From Cupriavidus numazuensis (GTDB taxonomy: Bacteria; Pseudomonadota; Gammaproteobacteria; Burkholderiales; Burkholderiaceae): 64,000 nucleotides of DNA. The notes beneath the pieces were generated by a model. That model searched no databases. It had not been told where the DNA came from and was given only the letters and a program-made list of their open reading frames with translations. Where the stretch lies: assembly GCF_905397435.1 (NCBI RefSeq), contig NZ_CAJPVI010000019.1, positions 1 to 64,000 of the forward strand, given 5' to 3'. A program made the translations under genes and the position numbers. Positions 47,012 through 55,882 of the stretch are shown here, in pieces (the first letter of the stretch is position 1; the number at the start of each line of letters is the position of its first letter).

Positions 47012-47785
47012 TCAGTCCCGGAACGAGGGATCGATTCTATCGAGTTTGCGCAGCAGCGCCGGCCACTCCAGCGCGCCTTCGATGGCGCCGTTGTCGTAGA
47101 GCTGCTCGGACGCCCTTTCCGCTACGCCGGGCGCGGGCCGCACGAGCCGGCCGCCGGCCTGCGCGCCGATCTGGACCTCGCATGCCTTGATCAGCGTCGC
47201 CATCAGCACATAGGCTTCGGCAACCGTACGACCGACGGTGAGCGTGCCGTGATTGCGCAAGAGCATGGCCTGCTGCTGGCCGAGGGACGCCGTCAGCCGC
47301 GCGCCTTCGGCCGGCGTGAACGCGAGGCCTTCGTAGTCGTGGTAAGCCATGCGGCCGTGGAAACGCATCGCATGCTGCGACAGCGGCAGCAGGCCTTCGG
47401 CCTGTGCCGACACCGCGATGCCGGCAGTGTTGTGCAGGTGCATGACGCACATCGCATCGGCGCGTGCCGCGTGCACCGCACCGTGCAGCGCGAAGCCGGT
47501 CACGTTGACCGGATGGACGGTCTCGCCGACCACCTCGCCGCGGCCATTGATCTTGACGAGATCCGATGCGCGGATTTCCTCGAAGGCGAAGCCGAACGGG
47601 TTGATCAGGAAGTGATCCGGCTCGCCGGGAACCGTGGCCGAGATATGGGTGTAGATCAGGTCATCCCAGCCCTGGAGTGCCGACAGCCGATAGGCGGCTG
47701 CCAGGTCGACGCGGACGCGCTGCTCTTCCGGCGTGACTGGGCTGGGTGCGCCGGCGGCACGCGCCGGCTGCAAGGTAAAAGACAT
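47012..47785 (-). CDS. Class II aldolase/adducin family protein
   Basis: 257 residues. Metal-dependent fold with His ligands in DDLIYTHISATVPGEPDHFL (near 45), VMHLHNTAGIAVSAQAEG (near 120) and LLRNHGTLTVGRTVAEAYVL (near 185). Members cleave or decarboxylate sugar and hydroxy-acid phosphates (fuculose-P aldolase, ribulose-P epimerase) or act in aromatic degradation; this sequence alone does not decide. It is flanked by tautomerases and an MFS gene, suggesting catabolism of an organic or keto acid. Confidence 0.9.
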   Translation of the reverse strand: MSFTLQPARAAGAPSPVTPEEQRVRVDLAAAYRLSALQGWDDLIYTHISATVPGEPDHFLINPFGFAFEEIRASDLVKINGRGEVVGETVHPVNVTGFALHGAVHAARADAMCVMHLHNTAGIAVSAQAEGLLPLSQHAMRFHGRMAYHDYEGLAFTPAEGARLTASLGQQQAMLLRNHGTLTVGRTVAEAYVLMATLIKACEVQIGAQAGGRLVRPAPGVAERASEQLYDNGAIEGALEWPALLRKLDRIDPSFRD

Positions 47786-47872
47786 GGGGTCGCTCCTGCG
47801 CCGCCCGGTGTCTGGTGCCGGTGTTGGTCCCGGCTTCCTGAATCCGGAGTCCGCAAAAGGGCGGCGAAGGCG

Positions 47873-49111
47873 TTACTGTAGCGCAGTCTGCGGCGGCACC
47901 GGCATGGGCCAGGTGCGGCGCATCCACACGAACATCACGGTACCGGCGAGCAGCGCTGCCGACGCGCACGCCAGCGAGCTCGCAAAGCCGCCCGAGCGCG
48001 CGACGAGTGCCGTGGCCAGCGGTGGCCCGATGATCTGGCCGAGCCCGTAGGACGCTGTCATCAGGCCCATCAGGCGCGGCGCCTGCGGCCCCCACAGCCG
48101 GAGCGCCTCGCGCATTGCGAACGACACCAGCGCGGTAAAGGGCAACCCCGCCAGCAAGCTGCTCACGGCAAACCCGGTGACGGTCGGGTAGATCACGGCA
48201 ATTGCCACGCCCAGCGCCTGTATAGCGTAGGCCCATGCGAGCAGCCGCCGATTGTCGTGAGCCATGCCGACACGCGTGGCCAGATAAGCGCCGATCGTCA
48301 CGCCGACGCCGAACACCGGCCAGAACAGGTCTGCCCACACCGAGCCCGGCATCGCCTGCCGCGCGATCACGGGCAGGAAGGTCGCCGTGATGATGTAGCC
48401 GAAGCCCGCAAGTCCATAGGCCACCGTCAGTGCCCACGTCTCGCCATCGAGCCGCGCGCCGCGTGCGCGGTCGATGTCGCCGCTTGCCGCGCTGGCGGGC
48501 GCCGGCCGTTCTCCGGACACGAATACGCGCCAGACCGCCAGCATCAGCACGGCTGCCATGACCGTGAAGACGATCCAGCCGGTGATGGCATTCCAGCCGG
48601 CGGCGACCATGCCGAAGGCCGAAACGCCGGTCACCACAATGCCAATACCCGGCCCGCAGAAAATCAACCCGCCCAGTGCCGGCTGGCCAAGTTCCGCCAG
48701 CCGTTGCATGCACCAGCCCGAGGTGTAGACCAGCACGACGGCGCTAGCCACGCCCGCCAACGCACGCCAGACCGCCCAGGCCGGCATGCCGCCGGGCAGC
48801 GCCATGCCCAGCGTCAGCAGGACCGTGGCCACCAGCCCGAGCCGGATCGTGCGCGCGGGCTCCGGGCGAATGAACAGGCAGACGGCGGCGCCGACAAAAT
48901 AGCCGATGTAGTTCAGCGTGGCGAGCCAGCCGCCCTCATGCAGGTTGACCGTGCCATCGTGCAGCATCATCGGCAGCAGCGGCGTGAACGCAAAGCGGCC
49001 GATGCCCATCACCACGGCCAGGCATGCCAGACCGGCCAGGGCAACTGCCCACGCTCCGGGCTCACGCCGCGCCACGCTGGCTGCCGCCGTCCCTGTACCT
49101 GCCGCAGCCAT
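47873..49111 (-). CDS. YbfB/YjiJ family MFS transporter
   Basis: 412 residues from ATG 49111; a GTG three bases earlier also reads in frame. The motif VVMGIGRFAFTPLLPMMLHD after TM1 is the YbfB/YjiJ signature. Twelve hydrophobic helices; a hydrophilic central loop (SGERPAPASAASGDIDRARG). Substrate unknown. The start codon overlaps the stop of the tautomerase gene before it (TGATG), showing translational coupling. The aldolase gene follows after 87 bp. Confidence 0.9.
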   Translation of the reverse strand: MAAAGTGTAAASVARREPGAWAVALAGLACLAVVMGIGRFAFTPLLPMMLHDGTVNLHEGGWLATLNYIGYFVGAAVCLFIRPEPARTIRLGLVATVLLTLGMALPGGMPAWAVWRALAGVASAVVLVYTSGWCMQRLAELGQPALGGLIFCGPGIGIVVTGVSAFGMVAAGWNAITGWIVFTVMAAVLMLAVWRVFVSGERPAPASAASGDIDRARGARLDGETWALTVAYGLAGFGYIITATFLPVIARQAMPGSVWADLFWPVFGVGVTIGAYLATRVGMAHDNRRLLAWAYAIQALGVAIAVIYPTVTGFAVSSLLAGLPFTALVSFAMREALRLWGPQAPRLMGLMTASYGLGQIIGPPLATALVARSGGFASSLACASAALLAGTVMFVWMRRTWPMPVPPQTALQ

Positions 49112-49314
49112 CACCGGCCTGCCTTGCGGCGCTCCGTGGTGGTTTCGCCCGCAAAGCCCCAGTTATCCGGATCGATCTCGTCGATCACGACCACGGTAGA
49201 GCGGGGATCCTTGCCGAGCACGTCAGCCAGCAGTTGCGTGGCGCCGCGAATCAACTGCGCCTTCTGCGCCGCAGTCGCGCCTTCCCGGGTGATGCGGATG
49301 TTCACATATGGCAT
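49111..49314 (-). CDS. 4-oxalocrotonate tautomerase-type small enzyme (2)
   Basis: 67 residues, again with Pro at position 2 (MPYVNIRITREGATAAQKAQ) and the segment VVVIDEIDPDNWGFAGETTT. Differs from tautomerase 1 throughout except at family positions, so not a recent duplicate. First gene of the group; divergent to the LysR gene (147-bp gap with an inverted repeat). Might act in sequence with, or pair with, the other tautomerase. Confidence 0.9.
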   Translation of the reverse strand: MPYVNIRITREGATAAQKAQLIRGATQLLADVLGKDPRSTVVVIDEIDPDNWGFAGETTTERRKAGR

Positions 49315-49406
49315 GTTGTCGTTCCTTCGATGTCGGCAGCCGATGGCGAACCGGCGTAGATTCCACTATCCTACGCCGTGACGATCATCTTCATAAATGA
49401 ATTATC

Positions 49407-49423
49407 AAGATGCCATGCATCTT
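49407..49423. promoter_or_regulatory. Candidate LysR operator
   Basis: AAGATG-ccatg-CATCTT, a perfect 6-bp inverted repeat in the divergent gap, with a further CATCTT at 49387-49392 and GATGAT at 49431-49436. The size and position fit an autoregulatory LysR site. Confidence 0.55.
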
Positions 49424-49461
49424 TAACCGAGATGATACGACTCTGACTGACTGGAGACGCC

Positions 49462-50355
49462 ATGGACCTGGCCACGCTTGAAATCTTCCGGACGGTGGTG
49501 GAGGCAGGCGGCGTCACACGCGCCGCGGAACGTCTGCACCGGGTGCAATCCAACGTCACGACGCGCATCCGCCAGCTCGAGGAATCACTTGGCGTCGAGC
49601 TGTTCGTGCGTGACGGCAAGCGCATGGTGCTGACGCCTGCCGGGCAGACACTGCTCGATTACGCCGGCCGCATGCTGCGGCTGGCCGATGAGGCACGCCA
49701 TGCCGTGCTGCCGTCGCGTCCGCACGGACGTCTGCGCATCGCGTCGATGGAAAGTACCGCCGCCAGCCGCCTGCCCGCGATGCTGGCCGCCTATCACCAG
49801 GCCTGGCCGGAGGTTCAGCTCGAACTGGTCACGCTGCCGACCCGGCAGGCGATGGACGCGCTCGAGCGCTTCGAGGCCGACTGCGCCTTCGTCGCCGAAC
49901 CGCTGGGTAATCCGGCGCTGGCATCGCGCCCCGCGTTCGAAGAAGAACTGGTGGTGATTGCCCGCGCCGGACATCGCCCGATTCGCGGTGCCGCGGATCT
50001 CGAAACCGGCACGCTGCTCGGCTTCGAGCCGGGCTGCAACTACCGGGCCCGGCTCGAAGCGTGGCATGCGGCCGGCGGCGGACCGGCGCCGCGCGTGCTG
50101 GAACTGAATTCCTATCACGCGATCGTGGCCTGCGCGGCGGCCGGCATCGGCGCCGCCATCGTGCCGCGCTCGGTGCTCGGCCTGTATCGCGATTTGCCTG
50201 CCATCAGCCTGCACAGCCTTGGCGAGGCCGGGCGCGTGCGCACGCTGCTGGCGTGGCATCCGGCCATGGCCAGTGCGGCGCTCGACGCACTGGTTCAGGC
50301 GCTGCCAACGCCGGACGCTCCGGCCGGCAACCCGCCGCTGCCAGCCGCCGCCTGA
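49462..50355 (+). CDS. LysR family transcriptional regulator
   Basis: 297 residues. N-terminal HTH (MDLATLEIFRTVVEAGGVTR and AERLHRVQSNVTTRIRQLEE) and a periplasmic-binding-like effector domain (GRLRIASMESTAASRLPAML onward). Divergent to the tautomerase-MFS-aldolase-tautomerase group, which it most likely controls. Effector unknown. The C-terminus is Pro/Ala-rich. The NfeD gene follows 93 bp later, without an obvious terminator between. Confidence 0.93.
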   Translation: MDLATLEIFRTVVEAGGVTRAAERLHRVQSNVTTRIRQLEESLGVELFVRDGKRMVLTPAGQTLLDYAGRMLRLADEARHAVLPSRPHGRLRIASMESTAASRLPAMLAAYHQAWPEVQLELVTLPTRQAMDALERFEADCAFVAEPLGNPALASRPAFEEELVVIARAGHRPIRGAADLETGTLLGFEPGCNYRARLEAWHAAGGGPAPRVLELNSYHAIVACAAAGIGAAIVPRSVLGLYRDLPAISLHSLGEAGRVRTLLAWHPAMASAALDALVQALPTPDAPAGNPPLPAAA

Positions 50356-50448
50356 GCGACCCATTCGCCGCGGGGCATGCAGGATGTGCCCGGTCGCCTA
50401 CACTGGAAGTGGCGCCACCATGGCACTTGGTGTGCCACGCCCTTTGCG

Positions 50449-51867
50449 ATGAGATTCGCCATTGCGCGCCTCGCGCACCCATGGCTTTATGCCGGATTGC
50501 TGCTGGCTGGCTTCGCGCTCGCGGTGCTGGCGGCGGCCCCGACCACCCCTGTGCCGGCGGGACCCACCGCCGGCACCGCCCCGGTCTATGTGATTCCGCT
50601 CAAGGGCGCCATCGGCCCGGCCAGCGCGAGCTTCGTGCTGCGCGGCATGGAGCGCGCGCGCGAGGGTGGAGCGCAGCTCGTCGTGCTGGAAATGGATACG
50701 CCCGGCGGGCTCGACCTGTCGATGCGGGGGATCATCCAGGCCATCCTGGCCTCGCCCGTGCCGGTAGCCAGCTACGTGTTCCCCGGCGGGGCTCGTGCAG
50801 CCAGCGCGGGAACCTACATCCTGTACGCGAGCCATATCGCCGCCATGGCGCCGGGCACCAACCTCGGCGCCGCAAGTCCCGTGCAGATCGGCATCGGCGG
50901 GCCGCAGAAGCCCGAAGCCGCACCGGCTTCATCGCCCGCCAGCGAGCCGGCGGCGCAGGACACCATGACACGCAAGCAGATGCACGATGCCTCGGCGTAT
51001 ATCCGCGGCCTCGCGCAGCTTCGCGGCCGCAACGCCGACTGGGCCGAGCGCGCAGTGCGCGAAGCGGTCAGCCTTTCCGCGAGCGAGGCGGCAGCGCAGC
51101 GCGTGGTCGACATGGTCGCCACCGACCTGCCGGACCTGCTGCGCAAGGTGAACGGCAAGCGCATCACGGCCGCCGGCGCCGAGCGCGTGCTGCAGACGGA
51201 TCACGCCACCGTGGTCACGCTCGAACCTGACTGGCGCAGCCGCTTCCTCGCTGTCATCACCGAGCCGAGCGTCGCCTTGCTCCTGATGATGATTGGCATC
51301 TACGGGCTGATCTTCGAGTTCTCCACACCCGGCATGGTCGTGCCGGGCGTGGCCGGCGCTATCTGCCTGCTGATCGGCCTGTTTGCGCTGCAGATGTTGC
51401 CGGTCAACTATGCGGGACTTGCGCTGATCGCACTGGGCATCGGCTGCATGGTGGCCGAGTTGTTCCTGCCGTCGTTCGGCACGCTCGGCGTGGGCGGCAT
51501 TGTCGCGTTCGCGTTTGGCGCCGTGATGCTGATCGATACCGACGTCCCCGGCTTCGGCGTGCCGATCGGACTGATCGCGGCGCTGTCGGCCGTCTCGGCG
51601 CTGTTCCTGTTCGGCATGTCGGCGCTATTGCTGCGCGCGCGCAGGCGGCCGGTGGTCAGCGGCGCCGACACACTGGTGGGCAGCCACGGCGAAGTGCTGG
51701 ACGACCTGCAGGACGAAGGCTGGGCCATGGTGCGTGGCGAACAGTGGCGCATCCGCAGTACACGGCCGCTCGCACGCGGCACGCCGGTCATCGTCACAGC
51801 ACGCCAGGGGCTGCTGCTCGATGTGGTCAGCGCCCCGGAAACCCCGCCCGCACGCCAACCAACCTGA
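50449..51867 (+). CDS. NfeD1-type membrane protease (ClpP-class serine protease + NfeD domain)
   Basis: 472 residues from ATG 50449 (MRFAIARLAHPWLYAG); an ATG 72 bases earlier adds an unlikely N-terminus. Signal/anchor helix, then a ClpP-like domain facing the periplasm: DTPGGLDLSMRGIIQ, catalytic Ser in ARAASAGTYILYASHIAAMA near 125, and candidate Lys in TRKQMHDASAYIRGLAQ near 175. Then 4-5 membrane helices (from SVALLLMMIGIYGLIFEFST) and the C-terminal OB-fold NfeD domain (GSHGEVLDDLQDEGWAMVRG). Proteins of this type cleave or partner with slipins in the membrane, and the slipin gene follows 12 bp later. Confidence 0.93.
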   Translation: MRFAIARLAHPWLYAGLLLAGFALAVLAAAPTTPVPAGPTAGTAPVYVIPLKGAIGPASASFVLRGMERAREGGAQLVVLEMDTPGGLDLSMRGIIQAILASPVPVASYVFPGGARAASAGTYILYASHIAAMAPGTNLGAASPVQIGIGGPQKPEAAPASSPASEPAAQDTMTRKQMHDASAYIRGLAQLRGRNADWAERAVREAVSLSASEAAAQRVVDMVATDLPDLLRKVNGKRITAAGAERVLQTDHATVVTLEPDWRSRFLAVITEPSVALLLMMIGIYGLIFEFSTPGMVVPGVAGAICLLIGLFALQMLPVNYAGLALIALGIGCMVAELFLPSFGTLGVGGIVAFAFGAVMLIDTDVPGFGVPIGLIAALSAVSALFLFGMSALLLRARRRPVVSGADTLVGSHGEVLDDLQDEGWAMVRGEQWRIRSTRPLARGTPVIVTARQGLLLDVVSAPETPPARQPT

Positions 51868-51879
51868 GGGAGCCTGACC

Positions 51880-52653
51880 ATGGCATACGGATTCAGCTTC
51901 GGCGGTTTGATCTTCCTGCTAGCCCTGCTCGTCATCACCGCGTTCCGCGTGCTGCGCGAATATGAACGCGGCGTGGTGTTCATGCTCGGGCGCTTCTGGA
52001 AAGTGAAGGGGCCGGGCCTGGTGCTGATCATCCCGGTCGTACAGCAGATGGTCCGCGTAGACCTGCGCACCGTGGTCATGGATGTGCCGCCGCAGGACGT
52101 GATCTCGCACGACAACGTATCGGTCAAGGTCAACGCGGTGGTCTACTTCCGCGTGGTCGATCCGGAGCGCGCCATCATCCAGGTCGCCAATTTCCTTGAA
52201 GCCACGAGCCAGCTCGCACAAACCACGCTGCGCGCAGTGCTGGGCAAGCACGAACTGGACGAGATGCTGGCCGAGCGCGAACGGCTAAACCTCGACATCC
52301 AGAAGGTACTCGACGCGCAGACCGATGCGTGGGGCATCAAGGTGTCGAACGTGGAGATCAAGCATGTGGACCTGAACGAGTCGATGGTGCGCGCCATCGC
52401 GCGGCAGGCCGAGGCGGAACGGGAACGGCGCGCCAAGGTGATCCACGCGGAAGGCGAATTGCAGGCGTCCGAGAAGCTATTGGAAGCGGCGCAGATGCTC
52501 GCGCGGCAGCCTCAGGCGATGCAACTGCGGTATATGCAGACGCTGACGCAGATCGCGGGGGATAAGAGTTCGACGATCGTGTTTCCGTTGCCCATGGATC
52601 TGCTGTCTGCGCTGATGAGCAAGCCGGGGGGCGGGCCGGAGGGGCGAGGTTAG
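51880..52653 (+). CDS. Slipin (SPFH/stomatin family) membrane protein
   Basis: 257 residues. One N-terminal membrane hairpin or helix ([16 protein letters not shown]), then the SPFH domain ([40 protein letters not shown]) and a helical oligomerisation region ([20 protein letters not shown]). The C-terminal [14 protein letters not shown] is typical of bacterial slipins and is the piece cut by the archaeal NfeD homologue. It forms an operon with the NfeD1 gene; together they organise membrane microdomains or quality control. Confidence 0.94.
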   Translation: MAYGFSFGGLIFLLALLVITAFRVLREYERGVVFMLGRFWKVKGPGLVLIIPVVQQMVRVDLRTVVMDVPPQDVISHDNVSVKVNAVVYFRVVDPERAIIQVANFLEATSQLAQTTLRAVLGKHELDEMLAERERLNLDIQKVLDAQTDAWGIKVSNVEIKHVDLNESMVRAIARQAEAERERRAKVIHAEGELQASEKLLEAAQMLARQPQAMQLRYMQTLTQIAGDKSSTIVFPLPMDLLSALMSKPGGGPEGRG

Positions 52654-52674
52654 CGCGGCCGCGTCGCGCAGGAT

Positions 52675-52878
52675 TCAAGTTACTGGCTTGTCTCGCCCTC
52701 GGGGCACGTCGGGCATATTGGGAAGTGCGCCGCCCGCAGCAGCCAAGCGCTTTGCGGCTTGCACGCGAATAAATGTCCTGATCGCCTCCTGAACGAGTTC
52801 TGACTTGTCCATCAATGGGTCTGCCATTGCAAGCGCCTGCTCGTACAGGTCATCATCGATCGTCACTGTGGCTCTCAT
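52675..52878 (-). CDS. VapB-type antitoxin, no adjacent toxin
   Basis: 67 residues from ATG 52878 ([20 protein letters not shown]), with GGAG before it; an ATG seven codons earlier is less likely. Ribbon-helix-helix start as in type II VapB antitoxins ([13 protein letters not shown], then [13 protein letters not shown]). The C-terminus ([16 protein letters not shown]) resembles the toxin-binding tail. No PIN-domain VapC gene follows: 21 bp after the stop begins the end of the slipin gene on the other strand. It is an orphan antitoxin or a small regulator. Confidence 0.8.
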   Translation of the reverse strand: MRATVTIDDDLYEQALAMADPLMDKSELVQEAIRTFIRVQAAKRLAAAGGALPNMPDVPRGRDKPVT

Positions 52879-52922
52879 GGTGGCTCCGGACACGGTCAAT
52901 ACATGACGTTGGATGATAAAGA

Positions 52923-52944
52923 AAAAGGGCGCCGAGGCGCCCTT
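52923..52944. terminator. Terminator downstream of alaS
   Basis: AAAGGGCGCC-ga-GGCGCCCTTT: a perfect 10-bp stem 21 bases past the alaS stop. On the minus strand it is followed by further T bases (TTTC). Confidence 0.85.
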
Positions 52945-52964
52945 TCATCCTAGCCGGAAAAACT

Positions 52965-55589
52965 TTAAACCTTCGCCGACACCCACTCCACCACACCCGA
53001 CAGCGCCTGCGGCAGCTTGGCCGGCTCAGTGCCACCAGCCTGAGCCATATCCGGACGGCCACCACCCTTGCCGCCAACCTGCTGCGCAACAAAGTTGACC
53101 AGCTCGCCAGCCTTGACCTTGCCAGTCGCATCGGCGGTCACGCCGGCGATCAGGCTGACCTTGCCGTCGGCCACGGCAGCCAGAACGATCGCCGCGCTCT
53201 GCAGCTTGTCCTTGAGCTTGTCCATGGTTTCGCGCAGGGTCTTCACGTCGGCGCCTTCGAGCTGGGCGGCCAGCACCTTGAGGCCCTTCACGTCGACTGC
53301 CTGCTCGGCGAGTTCATCGCCCTGCGACGAAGCCAGCTTGCTCTTCAGGCGCTCCAGTTCCTTCTCCAGCGCGCGGACCTGCTCCTGGACCTGGCCGATG
53401 CGCGGCACCAGTTCGGAAGGCTGCGCCTTCAGCGCAGCAGCGGCTTCGTTGAGCTTGGCGTCGAGCTTCTGCAGGTAGTGCAGCGCGTTGTCGCCGGTGA
53501 TCGCTTCCACGCGGCGGATGCCGGCGGCCACGCCGCCTTCCACCACGATCTTGAACAGGCCGATGTCGCCGGTGCGGTGCACGTGGGTGCCGCCGCACAG
53601 TTCCTTCGAGGTGCCGATCGACAGCACGCGCACGTCGTCGGCGTACTTCTCGCCGAACAGTGCCATCGCGCCACTCTTGACCGCGTCGTCGAACGGCATG
53701 ACCTCGGCGTGCGTGTCTTCGTTGCGCAGGATCTCGGCGTTGACGATCTCTTCGACGCGACGGATCTGCTCGTCGGTCATCGGCGCGTTGTGCGAGAAGT
53801 CGAAGCGCGTCTTGTCGGCATCGACCAGCGAGCCCTTCTGCTGCACGTGGGTGCCCAGCACTTCGCGCAGCGCCTTGTGCATCAGGTGAGTGGCCGAGTG
53901 GTTGCGCACCGTGCGCGCGCGGCGCAGTGCATCGACCTGCGGCTGCACGCTATCGCCGACCTTCAGCGCGCCGCCTTCCAGCGTGCCCTGGTGGCCGAAC
54001 ACATCGGCCTGGATCTTGGTGGTGTCAGCCACGGCAAACACGGCATTGCCGGCCTTCAGCACGCCCTGGTCGCCAGCCTGGCCACCGGATTCCGCGTAGA
54101 ACGGGGTGTTGTCGAGCACGACCACACCGGTCTGGCCCGCTTGCATGGCGTCGACGGCAGCACCGTCCACGTACAGCGCGATGACCTTGGCCTGCGGCAG
54201 TTCCAGCTTTTCGTAGCCGTGGAACACGGTCTTGTCGCCCGAGTACTCCAGGCCCGCGGCCATCTTGAACTTGCCGGCGGCGCGCGCCTGCTCGCGCTGG
54301 CGGTTCATGGCGGCGTCGAACGCGGCCTCGTCCACGGCAATTTCCTGCTCGCGGCAGACGTCCTGCGTCAGGTCCAGCGGGAAGCCGAAGGTGTCGTGCA
54401 GCTTGAACGCCAGTTCACCGTCGAGCGTCTTGCCGCCCTTGAGCTTCAGGTCGGCCAGCGCGGCGTCGAGGATCGACATGCCGTTCTCGATGGTCTCGAA
54501 GAAGCGCTCTTCCTCGGCCTTCAGCACTTCGGTCACGCGGCCCTGGGCGTCGGCCAGTTCCGGATAGGCTTCGCCCATCTGCGCGACGAGGTCTGCGACC
54601 AGCTTGTGGAAAAACGGGGTCTTCTGGCCCAGCTTGTAGCCGTGGCGGATCGCGCGGCGCACGATACGGCGCAGCACGTAGCCGCGGCCTTCGTTGCCGG
54701 GAATCACGCCGTCGACGATCAGGAACGAGCAAGCGCGGATATGGTCGGCAATGACCTTCAGCGAGTTCTGGTTCAGGTTGTCGATATGCGTTTCACGCGC
54801 GGCGGCCTTGATCAGCGCCTGGAACAGGTCGATCTCGTAGTTGCTGTGCACGTGCTGCAGCACCGCGGCAATGCGCTCCAGGCCCATGCCGGTGTCCACG
54901 CAGGGCTTGGGCAGCGGCGTCATGTTGCCCTGCTCGTCGCGGTTGAACTGCATGAACACGAGGTTCCACACCTCGATGTAGCGGTCGCCGTCTTCCTCGG
55001 GCGATCCCGGGGGGCCGCCCCACACTTCCGGGCCGTGGTCGAAGAAGATCTCCGAGCACGGGCCGCACGGGCCGGTGTCGGCCATCTGCCAGAAGTTGTC
55101 CGATGCGTAGCGCGAGCCCTTGTTGTCGCCGATGCGCACGATGCGCTCGGTCGGCACGCCGACTTCCTTGGCCCAGATGTCGTAGGCTTCGTCGTCTTCC
55201 GCGTAGACCGTCACCCACAGCTTCTCGGCCGGCAACTGGTAGACCTTGGTCAGCAGTTCCCACGCGTACTGGATGGCTTCGCGCTTGAAGTAGTCGCCGA
55301 ACGAGAAGTTGCCCAGCATCTCGAAGAACGTATGGTGGCGGGCGGTGTAGCCCACGTTCTCGAGGTCATTGTGCTTGCCGCCGGCACGCACCGAACGCTG
55401 CGACGAAGTCGCGCGGCTGTACGGGCGCTTGTCGGTGCCCAGGAACACGTCCTTGAACTGCACCATGCCGGAGTTGGTGAACAGCAGCGTCGGGTCGTTC
55501 GCCGGCACCAGGCTGGACGAGCGGACCACGGTATGGCCCTTCGATTCGAAGAACTGCAGGAACTTGCTGCGGATGTCGGAGACTTTCAT
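52965..55589 (-). CDS. alaS: Alanyl-tRNA synthetase
   Basis: Class II synthetase with editing. 874 residues from ATG 55589 ([20 protein letters not shown]). Aminoacylation core: [52 protein letters not shown]. The editing domain has the zinc site [16 protein letters not shown] near 565 and [20 protein letters not shown] near 665. The C-terminal oligomerisation/C-Ala domain has [20 protein letters not shown] at the end. A TATAAT box lies 67 bases upstream. Confidence 0.98.
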   Translation of the reverse strand: MKVSDIRSKFLQFFESKGHTVVRSSSLVPANDPTLLFTNSGMVQFKDVFLGTDKRPYSRATSSQRSVRAGGKHNDLENVGYTARHHTFFEMLGNFSFGDYFKREAIQYAWELLTKVYQLPAEKLWVTVYAEDDEAYDIWAKEVGVPTERIVRIGDNKGSRYASDNFWQMADTGPCGPCSEIFFDHGPEVWGGPPGSPEEDGDRYIEVWNLVFMQFNRDEQGNMTPLPKPCVDTGMGLERIAAVLQHVHSNYEIDLFQALIKAAARETHIDNLNQNSLKVIADHIRACSFLIVDGVIPGNEGRGYVLRRIVRRAIRHGYKLGQKTPFFHKLVADLVAQMGEAYPELADAQGRVTEVLKAEEERFFETIENGMSILDAALADLKLKGGKTLDGELAFKLHDTFGFPLDLTQDVCREQEIAVDEAAFDAAMNRQREQARAAGKFKMAAGLEYSGDKTVFHGYEKLELPQAKVIALYVDGAAVDAMQAGQTGVVVLDNTPFYAESGGQAGDQGVLKAGNAVFAVADTTKIQADVFGHQGTLEGGALKVGDSVQPQVDALRRARTVRNHSATHLMHKALREVLGTHVQQKGSLVDADKTRFDFSHNAPMTDEQIRRVEEIVNAEILRNEDTHAEVMPFDDAVKSGAMALFGEKYADDVRVLSIGTSKELCGGTHVHRTGDIGLFKIVVEGGVAAGIRRVEAITGDNALHYLQKLDAKLNEAAAALKAQPSELVPRIGQVQEQVRALEKELERLKSKLASSQGDELAEQAVDVKGLKVLAAQLEGADVKTLRETMDKLKDKLQSAAIVLAAVADGKVSLIAGVTADATGKVKAGELVNFVAQQVGGKGGGRPDMAQAGGTEPAKLPQALSGVVEWVSAKV

Positions 55590-55655
55590 GGGATGGCGGA
55601 CGCTTCCCGCGGCAGGCAGGGCGCGACGAATCAGTGTTGGATTTGCAAACCGTTG

Positions 55656-55661
55656 ATTATA
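55656..55661 (-). promoter_or_regulatory. TATAAT promoter of alaS
   Basis: CCCGTATAATCAACGG on the minus strand, 67 bases before the alaS ATG. The remaining ~220 bp of the divergent gap to the CoA-transferase gene show no further clear signal. Confidence 0.5.
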
Positions 55662-55882
55662 CGGGCAAGCCAGCCCCAACAGCGCATGGCGGCCGGACCG
55701 GCCACGGCGCCGCGCGAGCGGTCGGTTATCGCCCAAATCCCATGTTGTGAAGCGGCGTATAAGGCACTAGAAGGCGCCATGTACCAGCCCCGGTGGTACA
55801 GTGCAGCGTGTCCGCGCCAGCCCATCAGCCGGCCTCCGGCATCCCCCTTTACACCCTCTGCATACGGAACCTCCTCGCTGCC

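Noticed and set aside
52654..52674. Possible vapC next to the VapB-type antitoxin
   Set aside because: Only 21 bases separate its stop from the slipin stop; no room for a toxin gene on either side.
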